32,311 nucleotides of DNA from Anaerolineae bacterium CFX9. Its GTDB lineage: Bacteria; Chloroflexota; Anaerolineae; Aggregatilineales; Phototrophicaceae. Shown piece by piece: positions 24,062 to 30,426 of the stretch (its first letter is position 1; each line of letters starts with the position of its first letter). Under the pieces are notes generated by a model. The model was not told the origin of the DNA, made no database searches, and saw only the letters and a program-made list of their open reading frames with translations. The translations under genes were made by a program, and so were the position numbers. Location: NCBI GenBank assembly GCA_030263515.1, contig SZPD01000004.1, positions 1 to 32,311 of the forward strand, read 5' to 3'.

Positions 24062-25345
24062 TCAAGGTACGCCTGTCAGGCGCAGAATGTCCCCTTTGTA
24101 ATCCACCAGATAAAGCTCGCCCGCTTCATCTTCGCCAAAGGATGAGATCTGACGTTCCGTTTCCTGGAACAGAGCATGCTGCCAGTTCCCGGCGGCATCG
24201 CGCCACAATGTCCAGACGAAGCCGTTGCAGTAATCTCCGTAGAAGTAGTACCCGTTCAGTTCCGGCAGGGCGCTTCCCCGGTATACATAGCCTCCGGTAA
24301 CCGAACAGCCTTCCGAGTGGGAATAGGTTGCAACCGGTTCGGTCATGGTAAAGCCGTTCGGCGCTTCGCCAGCGTGCAGCAGCAGCCCTTCGTACACGCT
24401 CCAGCCGTAGTTTTCACCGCCGGGGCTGCCGGCTGGCTGGAAATTGATTTCCTCGACCATCCACTGACCGACCTCACCGATATACAGATCGTCAGTGGCG
24501 CGGTCAAAACTGAAGCGCCACGGATTGCGCAGACCGTATGCCCAGATCTCCGGCAGAAAGTCAGGCTGATCGACAAACGGATTATCCGGCGGGACGGCGT
24601 AGGTGGCTTGTCCGCGAACATCGAGCCGCAGCAGTTTGCCGAGCCAGGTTTGCCCGGACTGCCCGTTGCCGCTCTGATCGCCGATACTTCCGCCGTCGCC
24701 AAAACCGGCGTACAGATAGCCGTCTGGGCCGAAGGCGATCTGTCCCCCGTTGTGGTCATAGGCTGGCTGGACGAGTTCCAGAATGATCTCGCCGCTGTTC
24801 GGGTCGGCGCGGTTGGGGTTGGTGGCGCTGGTGCGGTAGCGCGCAATCCGCGAGTCGCCGCGCATGTCCGTGTATGAGACGTAGAATGTTCTGTTCGTGC
24901 GGTATTCCGGGTCAAAGGCGATGCTCAGCAAGCCCCGCTCGGTGTAAGTGCCGCGCTGCACATCGGCCGAGATCAGCGTCGAGATGTCGAGAAATGGTTC
25001 ATCGCGCTGTGTGCCGTCCGGCTCGATGATCCAGATCAGCCCATACTGCTCAACCCCGAACAGCCGTCCGCTGCCATCCCCTGCATGGGTGATGAACACG
25101 GGGTTATCAAAACCGCTGCTGAAGACTTCCCACTGGTAGGCACTGCCATCAGGGGCAGCATCATGCGCCAGCACCGGCGGGATGGCGGGTGCGGCGCTGA
25201 TCACAGCGGGAGGCTCAACATGCGCCGTCAGCCCGAAGGACAGCAGCACAGCACCAACGACCAGCGTCACCACCAGCAGCGCGATCAGCAGTCCTCCGGT
25301 GATTGCGCAGCCGAGGATAAGGGCATCAGAACGATTTTCTTCCAT
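24062..25345 (-). CDS. PQQ-dependent aldose sugar dehydrogenase-like beta-propeller protein, membrane-anchored
   Basis: Member of the soluble glucose/sorbosone dehydrogenase family, a six-bladed propeller that oxidises aldoses with PQQ. One N-terminal membrane helix (about 6-38) anchors it outside the cell. Family motifs: FITHAGDGSGRLFGVEQYG, TERGLLSIAFDPEY, AYDHNGGQIAFGPDGYLYAG (with the conserved His), FGDGG, YGLRNPWRFSFD, ENYGWSVYEG and YFYGDYC. Cys pairs in GCSVTGGYVYRG and YGDYCNG could form a disulfide. ATG 25345 is chosen; GTG 25363 is an alternative. No PQQ synthesis genes are in view, so activity depends on external or distant PQQ supply. It is the first gene of the carbamoyltransferase operon. 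Confidence 0.87.
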   Translation of the reverse strand: MEENRSDALILGCAITGGLLIALLVVTLVVGAVLLSFGLTAHVEPPAVISAAPAIPPVLAHDAAPDGSAYQWEVFSSGFDNPVFITHAGDGSGRLFGVEQYGLIWIIEPDGTQRDEPFLDISTLISADVQRGTYTERGLLSIAFDPEYRTNRTFYVSYTDMRGDSRIARYRTSATNPNRADPNSGEIILELVQPAYDHNGGQIAFGPDGYLYAGFGDGGSIGDQSGNGQSGQTWLGKLLRLDVRGQATYAVPPDNPFVDQPDFLPEIWAYGLRNPWRFSFDRATDDLYIGEVGQWMVEEINFQPAGSPGGENYGWSVYEGLLLHAGEAPNGFTMTEPVATYSHSEGCSVTGGYVYRGSALPELNGYYFYGDYCNGFVWTLWRDAAGNWQHALFQETERQISSFGEDEAGELYLVDYKGDILRLTGVP

Positions 25346-25377
25346 CGGGGATAGTCCATGCACAAACTGACTTTGGA

Positions 25378-25405
25378 TTGAGAATTTTAGCGCAAATGTT
25401 AGAAT
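25378..25405 (+). promoter_or_regulatory. Promoter of the SUMF1-like lipoprotein gene
   Basis: TTGAGA (25378-25383) and TAGAAT (25400-25405) are 16 bases apart, each one mismatch from consensus, placing transcription start about 15 bases before ATG 25427. It overlaps the opposing promoter listed next. Confidence 0.55.
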
Positions 25406-25412
25406 TTGTGCA
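25384..25412 (-). promoter_or_regulatory. Promoter of the sugar dehydrogenase/carbamoyltransferase operon
   Basis: On the minus strand TGCACA (25407-25412) and TAAAAT (25384-25389) are separated by 17 bases. The -35 is weak (4 of 6), the -10 good (5 of 6). It overlaps the divergent plus-strand promoter almost completely, so the two polymerases would compete. Confidence 0.45.
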
Positions 25413-25426
25413 GAATGAGGAGCCTT

Positions 25427-26245
25427 ATGAAAGTTAAGCTCATGCTCAGAACCCTGTCATTTCTCACGCTGCTTCTTGGGGCAGCGTGTGCCAGCGCTCC
25501 CGCACCCGCCGCTACACCCGTTCCGCCTGCCCCTACTGTAATGTCTGCCAACAGCGTCACCGCCAATGCGCAGTGGACGCCGGTCATCCGTGAATTTAAT
25601 GGCATTCCGATGGTGCAGGTTCCGCCGGGTTGTTTCATGATGGGGCATGATGCCGGGCGTCGCAATGAGCGCCCTGCGCATGAGATCTGCTTCAGCGCGC
25701 CGTACTGGATCGACCAGACCGAGATGACCAATGCGCAGGTCGGCTCAACGGGCAACTTCCCCGGCGATAACCGCCCGCGTGAAAATCTGACATGGTTTGA
25801 AGCTGTCGAATTCTGCGCGGCGCGCGGCGCTCGCCTGCCCAGCGAAGCCGAATGGGAATATGCTGCGCGCGGCCCTGACTCGCTGATCTATCCGTGGGGG
25901 AACACGCTCAACCCGCAGGCGCTGATCTTCGATCAGAACAGCGGCGGGCAGACGGCGGATGTGGGCAGCCGTCCGGCGGGGGTCTCGTGGGTCGGCGCGC
26001 ATGATATGTCCGGCAATGTCCTGGAATGGGTTAGCAGTCAGTATCGGCGCTACCCGTATAACGCGCACGACGGACGTGAAAACCTGAGCGATACCACCGC
26101 ACTGCGAGTCTATCGTTCCGGCTGGGGCAGCTATATCGATTTCGGCGTCAGCGCGGCGAAACGCTTCTATGCAGACCCGAATTACCGTGACTGGTTCATC
26201 GGGTTCCGCTGCGCGCGCGATTTCCAGCCCGGCGATGATGCCTGA
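25427..26245 (+). CDS. SUMF1/FGE-sulfatase-domain lipoprotein
   Basis: Secreted protein with a formylglycine-generating-enzyme-like (FGE-sulfatase, C-type-lectin-like) domain. ATG 25427 is chosen because AGGAG lies 4 bases ahead. The N-terminus is a signal peptide ending LLLGAAC, a plausible lipobox with Cys21, then an Ala/Pro-rich linker. The domain shows VPPGCFMMGHD, RPAHEICFSAPYWIDQTEM, LPSEAEWEYAARG, YPWGNTL, HDMSGNVLEWVSSQY and GFRCAR. The paired active-site Cys of true FGE is not evident, so it is unlikely to make formylglycine. Members of this type often bind ligands or act on other substrates. It is followed 20 bases later by a membrane SGNH hydrolase gene. Confidence 0.85.
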   Translation: MKVKLMLRTLSFLTLLLGAACASAPAPAATPVPPAPTVMSANSVTANAQWTPVIREFNGIPMVQVPPGCFMMGHDAGRRNERPAHEICFSAPYWIDQTEMTNAQVGSTGNFPGDNRPRENLTWFEAVEFCAARGARLPSEAEWEYAARGPDSLIYPWGNTLNPQALIFDQNSGGQTADVGSRPAGVSWVGAHDMSGNVLEWVSSQYRRYPYNAHDGRENLSDTTALRVYRSGWGSYIDFGVSAAKRFYADPNYRDWFIGFRCARDFQPGDDA

Positions 26246-26265
26246 TCTGTGAGGACACAACATTC

Positions 26266-27600
26266 ATGAGCGGACGATTCTCTGCCGGGCTGTGGTTCGC
26301 CAGCCTGATCCTCGGCGCGGCGGCAGTCATTTTCGGCAGCACACCTGAACCTGCGCCGTGGCTGGGGCTGATCGCTGCGCTGCTGCTGATCAGCGCGGCG
26401 GGGCAGTTTATACCGTCTGCCCGCCGCTTGATTGGCGCGCCTGCCCGCTGGGTGCGGCGCAGCGGCGTTCGCTTCTGGTTCACGCTGCTGATCTATCTCG
26501 CTGTCGTGATCGGTCACTGGGTCGCGTTTTATCAGCCGACCAACGGGTGGGGCATTTCTGGTGTCGAGTATGCGCTGCTCCTGTGCGGGATGTGGGGACT
26601 GCTGTATCTGATCGGCTTTGATGCGGAGCGCGAGCAGTTCATGGCGATGGGGCGGCAGCTCTCAAAGAGTAAATGGAGCGGCGTACTGGTCACGCTGACA
26701 ACGCTGATGCTGCTTTTCTGGGGGGCAGAGGCGTATCTGCGCCTGTTCTACATCACCACGGACGGCTTTTCGTTCACGGCGATGAATTACTACTGGTATC
26801 GCAATTTCGGCTGGGCGCAGGAAAATTCGCTCGGCTACCGTGATCATGAGCCGCAGCCCGATCGCGAAGGGCTGACGCGCGTCGCCATCGTGGGCGATTC
26901 GTTCGCGATGGGGCACGGTATCAATGACCTCGATGCGTCCTTTCCGCAGATCCTGGAGCGGGAGCTGGGCGAGAATTATGATGTCAACCTGATCGCCCGC
27001 AGCGGTTGGGATACCGACGTGCAGATGTACAACCTCGATCAGTATCCCTACCGTCCGGATGTGGTCGTGTTGTCGTACTATCTGAACGACATCGATCACC
27101 TGCTGACCGCGCCGGAAGAAGACCCGAATAACCGCTTCGACTTCCCGGAAAACCCCACGCTTTCGTGGTTCATCCTCAACTACTTCACGCCGAACTACGT
27201 CTACTACAATCTGCTTCAGTTCACGTCCCCGGTGCGGACGCGCAACTTCTTCGACGATCTCGTCAATGCGCACCTCGATGATGAAAAATGGTCGCGCCAG
27301 GCGCAGCTTCTGTACGAGATCGTGCTCTGGACGCGGGATCATGACGCCGAGCTGATCGCGCTGCTGTGGCCGAATATCATCGGCGTTGACGCATCACGCC
27401 CGGCGCTCGACCGGCTGAATGCCTTCTTTGCCGAGCAGGGGGTGACTGTCGTCGATATGAGCGCCCCGATCCTCGCCAACGCGGGCAACCCGGCGCTGAT
27501 CGTCAACAGCTTCGACACGCATCCCGGCCCGCTGTCCCAGCAGCTTGCGGCGGATGGGCTTTATCAGGCGATCATCGCGCTTCAGCAGGAAGCATCGTAA
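26266..27600 (+). CDS. Membrane protein with C-terminal SGNH hydrolase domain
   Basis: N-terminal membrane segments (about residues 10-24, 33-48, 70-88, 101-117 and 166-184) precede a probably extracellular SGNH/GDSL hydrolase domain (about 195-440). Blocks are present: VAIVGDSFAMGHG with nucleophile Ser212, YYLNDID with Asn274, and SFDTHPG with Asp417 and His419. Length is 444 aa. Membrane SGNH proteins of this kind often add or remove acetyl groups on polysaccharides, in the manner of AlgJ/AlgX-like enzymes, but the acyl substrate is not known here. GAGGAC lies 9 bases before the ATG. It follows the SUMF1-like gene and ends at a strong terminator, so the two form a short operon. Confidence 0.87.
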   Translation: MSGRFSAGLWFASLILGAAAVIFGSTPEPAPWLGLIAALLLISAAGQFIPSARRLIGAPARWVRRSGVRFWFTLLIYLAVVIGHWVAFYQPTNGWGISGVEYALLLCGMWGLLYLIGFDAEREQFMAMGRQLSKSKWSGVLVTLTTLMLLFWGAEAYLRLFYITTDGFSFTAMNYYWYRNFGWAQENSLGYRDHEPQPDREGLTRVAIVGDSFAMGHGINDLDASFPQILERELGENYDVNLIARSGWDTDVQMYNLDQYPYRPDVVVLSYYLNDIDHLLTAPEEDPNNRFDFPENPTLSWFILNYFTPNYVYYNLLQFTSPVRTRNFFDDLVNAHLDDEKWSRQAQLLYEIVLWTRDHDAELIALLWPNIIGVDASRPALDRLNAFFAEQGVTVVDMSAPILANAGNPALIVNSFDTHPGPLSQQLAADGLYQAIIALQQEAS

Positions 27601-27608
27601 AATGGAAA

Positions 27609-27641
27609 CAGCCCGCTCAAACTCAGCGGGCTGTTTTTTTT
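27609..27641 (+). terminator. Strong intrinsic terminator
   Basis: A perfect 9-bp stem (CAGCCCGCT / AGCGGGCTG) with a 7-nt loop is followed by eight T residues. It begins 9 bases after the membrane SGNH hydrolase stop and separates that operon from a convergent gene. Confidence 0.92.
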
Positions 27642-27664
27642 ACTGCGCAAAATCGGGTTGCCGT

Positions 27665-28153
27665 CTACTGTCCGGAGATGTAGCTGCCTTCGGTGACGCC
27701 GCCGCCGCTGCAGCCGCCGCCGTCAAAGCGCAGCGTGTAGATCTTGCCGATGGCATCCGGTCCCGCGTTGATCTGAAGCTCACCGCTGCTCAGGCGATAC
27801 AGCGCAACGCCGTCGTTCTGGCGGATCAGCGTGTTGCGGTCAGTCGCCGGGAAGCGTTCGAGCGTCAGGTTGTTGACGCGCAGCACCAGCCGCCCTGCGC
27901 CGTCCGCGCCGATGCGCCATGCTTCGAGCGAGCAGGTGATATTCGGGTCATCGAAGCTGCGGGTATAAACGGCGTAAAACTCCACGCCCTGGCAGTTCAG
28001 GCGGCGGTCGTTTTCACACTCACAGGGGTTGCAGGCTTCTGCCGTGCTCACCGTCGCGGATGAATTCACACCGATGACCGCACCGAAGCCCAGCAGCAGC
28101 GCCAAAACCACCATGAAAGGCAGGATGCGCGTTGTGAACAGTCGCAAAAGCAT
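27665..28153 (-). CDS. Small secreted Cys-rich protein of unknown function
   Basis: I do not recognise a family. The 162-aa product has an N-terminal hydrophobic segment (about 8-30, signal peptide or anchor), then a Cys-dense motif ACNPCECENDRRLNCQG, a further Cys (ITCSLEAWR) and a late Gly-rich GGGCSGGG. The middle (about 75-145) is beta-strand-like with LYRLSSGELQINAG. The six Cys outside the cell suggest disulfides. AAAGGAAA precedes ATG 28153. It converges on the SGNH hydrolase gene and diverges from the large membrane protein at 28231, whose promoter -35 overlaps its start codon. Confidence 0.72.
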   Translation of the reverse strand: MLLRLFTTRILPFMVVLALLLGFGAVIGVNSSATVSTAEACNPCECENDRRLNCQGVEFYAVYTRSFDDPNITCSLEAWRIGADGAGRLVLRVNNLTLERFPATDRNTLIRQNDGVALYRLSSGELQINAGPDAIGKIYTLRFDGGGCSGGGVTEGSYISGQ

Positions 28154-28181
28154 TGTCGTTTCCTTTCGAGACTTTTATAAT
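28153..28181 (+). promoter_or_regulatory. Promoter of the large membrane protein pair
   Basis: TTGTCG (28153-28158) and a perfect TATAAT (28176-28181) are 17 bases apart. Transcription would start near 28188, about 43 bases before the likely TTG start. The same AT-rich block gives TATAAA on the opposite strand and could serve the divergent gene. Confidence 0.65.
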
Positions 28182-28230
28182 GCTTCCATGCTGACTCTAT
28201 CGAATTGCCAGTTCGTTTGCTAGCGCGATT

Positions 28231-30426
28231 TTGAAATTTCCTCCTCGTTTTCGGACTGCTGCGGCTGCTCTGGCAGCTTATTCAGCGCTGGCGCTGCTGA
28301 CGCTGCACAGCCTGATCTTCGCAACAGGGACCCAGGTCGCCGGTTTCGATTACTTCAACTATAACTGGAATTTCTGGTGGATACGCTACGCTTCCACGAC
28401 GCCGGGACTCAATATCTACCTCAATGATTTTGTGATGTACCCGGCGCTCAGCAACTATGGTTACCACGCGCTGACCGCCGTCTGGTATCCCGTCTGGGCG
28501 CTGCTGGAACCGGCTTTCGGCACGCTGACGGTGATCTCGCTGATCATCTTCCTCGGCTGCGTTCTCAATGGCTGGACGACTTTCCTGCTGCTTCGCGATG
28601 AAGGGGTTGCGCCGGGGCTGGCGTTCATCGGCGGCGCGGCGCTGCAAGTCCTGCCGATCTCGCGCTACTTCTACTACAACACGCATCTCAATCTGATGGA
28701 CTGGTTCTGGCTGCCGCTGGCGCTGCTCACCTGGAAGCAGATCGCGCTGGCGGCAAGGGCGGGACGGCTGCCACGTGTGATCGCCTGGAGTCTCATTTTC
28801 GGCGTCATGCTGTGGGGTGTGCTGCTGACCGATCTCCAGTTCCCGATCTTCGTGGCCTTTGCGCTTGTGCCATATGGTCTGCGTTCGCTGATCGGGCATC
28901 CGCGCCGGGTCTGGCTGATCGCTGGCGGCGCGCTGGCGCTGAGCGTCGGCGTCGGGCTGGGCTGGTTTGCCGGTCCTCTGCCCTACATCCTGCGCTTTCA
29001 GGGTGAGCTTGTGCCCGGCCCTGCTGAAGATCGACCGGGCATTGCCATTCCCCAGGGCTTTCTGAGCATGGCGGAAGGCTGGTGGAACTGGAATGAGCCA
29101 TCTTTGGGCGCGTTCGTCCCTGCGGTGGTGGCGCTGGCGGTGGTTATCAGCCTGACGCGCTGGCGCGAGAGGCTGGCGCGCGGACGCTGGTTCTGGTTCC
29201 TCGTCATGATCCCGCCGCTGGTGTTCGCCATCGGGCCGACGCTGATGCTCGGTGAGACCGCCGTGCCGTTGCCCTACCGCTTCCTGCACACGCTGACCAA
29301 CGGCATGTTCCGTATGCCGTGGCGGCTTGCCCCGATCGCGGTCATCGCCGGCTTGATCTTCGCCGGGCTGACGTTTACGCCGCTCTGGCGGCGGCTCATC
29401 ACCGCGCGCCGGCTGGCGATCAGCGCTGCGAGCATCCTCGCGCTGGCGCTGGCGGTGCGTGTCTACGAATCAGCGCCGCTGATGCCCGTCCTTTATCCCT
29501 ACAGCTTTTACGAAGATATGCGCCGCGAGACAGGCGGCGTGCTGGACGAGTACGCGGTCTATGAAGTGCCGACCGCGGCCGCAACCGGCGAAGTTATCCT
29601 CGGAGACTGGCGCGCTGTTCAGCTTCAGTGGTATGGCATGACGCATCAGAAGCGGATGTTTAACGGCTTCATCTCGCGCGCGCCGATCGACCAGTTCTGG
29701 TATATCGTGCAGGATGATCCGATGATGGCGTGGCTGGGCCAGCGCCGCCCGCTGGAACCGGAAATCGTCGCCGGGCAGATGCGCGATCGAGTCCTCAACG
29801 ACCGGATCGGCTATTTTGTCGTCCATACCAACCTGATCGGGCGTGAAACCGCCACGATTCAGGAAATCGTCGGCTTCTTTAACCAGCTCGATGATCTGCT
29901 CTGCCATTACACCACGGAGGGCGACGCGATCGTTTATCGGGCGCGCTGGCTGCCGGAATCAGGCTGCCCTTCACGCACACCGCCGCAAACCGCGGACGGG
30001 GTTTATGTGATCGATATCGGCACGCCGGGCGATGAGCGTTATCTTGGCTGGGGCTGGCATTGGGCGGAACGCATCTTTGACCTGACGCTGCGTTGGGCGG
30101 GGGAGTATCCCGAAGCGCGGCTGTATGTCGATCTGCCGCCCGATGATTATGTGATGACGATCATGGCGCAGTCGTTCTGGGAAGATCGTGTTGTGCGCTT
30201 GCAGATCAACGGAGCGGACGTGGGCGAGCCGGTCACCATCACGACTGACGCCCTGCGCCCGTATGCGTGGTCAATTCCGGCAGACGCGCTGGCCAGCGGG
30301 CAGCACATCGAGATCGCGCTGATCTACGATGAAGTGACTGTGCCTGCCGAAGTCGGCCAAAGCGCCGATCCGCGCCGGCTGGCGATCAGTGTGGACAGCG
30401 TGAGTTTTGCGCGTGAGCAGCAATAG
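28231..30426 (+). CDS. Multi-spanning membrane protein, GT-C/YfhO-like (paralog A)
   Basis: A 731-aa protein with about 10-12 hydrophobic segments over residues 10-415, followed by a soluble part (about 420-731) that includes a beta-rich C-terminus. The first loop (VAGFDYFNYNWNFWW) resembles the acidic loop of GT-C glycosyltransferases, which use lipid-linked sugars. Further blocks shared with the next gene: VWYPVWALLEP, YGMTHQKRMFNGFISRAP, AWLGQRRPLEPE and YLGWGWHWAE. Sugar transfer to an exported glycan or protein is a reasonable inference, not shown. No ATG is available; TTG 28231 is the best start, in frame after a TGA at 28192, with no good ribosome site. The stop overlaps the next gene. 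Confidence 0.75.
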   Translation: MKFPPRFRTAAAALAAYSALALLTLHSLIFATGTQVAGFDYFNYNWNFWWIRYASTTPGLNIYLNDFVMYPALSNYGYHALTAVWYPVWALLEPAFGTLTVISLIIFLGCVLNGWTTFLLLRDEGVAPGLAFIGGAALQVLPISRYFYYNTHLNLMDWFWLPLALLTWKQIALAARAGRLPRVIAWSLIFGVMLWGVLLTDLQFPIFVAFALVPYGLRSLIGHPRRVWLIAGGALALSVGVGLGWFAGPLPYILRFQGELVPGPAEDRPGIAIPQGFLSMAEGWWNWNEPSLGAFVPAVVALAVVISLTRWRERLARGRWFWFLVMIPPLVFAIGPTLMLGETAVPLPYRFLHTLTNGMFRMPWRLAPIAVIAGLIFAGLTFTPLWRRLITARRLAISAASILALALAVRVYESAPLMPVLYPYSFYEDMRRETGGVLDEYAVYEVPTAAATGEVILGDWRAVQLQWYGMTHQKRMFNGFISRAPIDQFWYIVQDDPMMAWLGQRRPLEPEIVAGQMRDRVLNDRIGYFVVHTNLIGRETATIQEIVGFFNQLDDLLCHYTTEGDAIVYRARWLPESGCPSRTPPQTADGVYVIDIGTPGDERYLGWGWHWAERIFDLTLRWAGEYPEARLYVDLPPDDYVMTIMAQSFWEDRVVRLQINGADVGEPVTITTDALRPYAWSIPADALASGQHIEIALIYDEVTVPAEVGQSADPRRLAISVDSVSFAREQQ

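Noticed and set aside
25427-26245. True formylglycine-generating enzyme
   Set aside because: The paired active-site Cys motif is not evident and no sulfatase gene is in view, so only the fold is claimed.
28188-28223. Eleven-codon open frame before the first GT-C-like gene as a leader peptide
   Set aside because: It begins at the predicted transcription start, has no ribosome site and no regulatory codon run.
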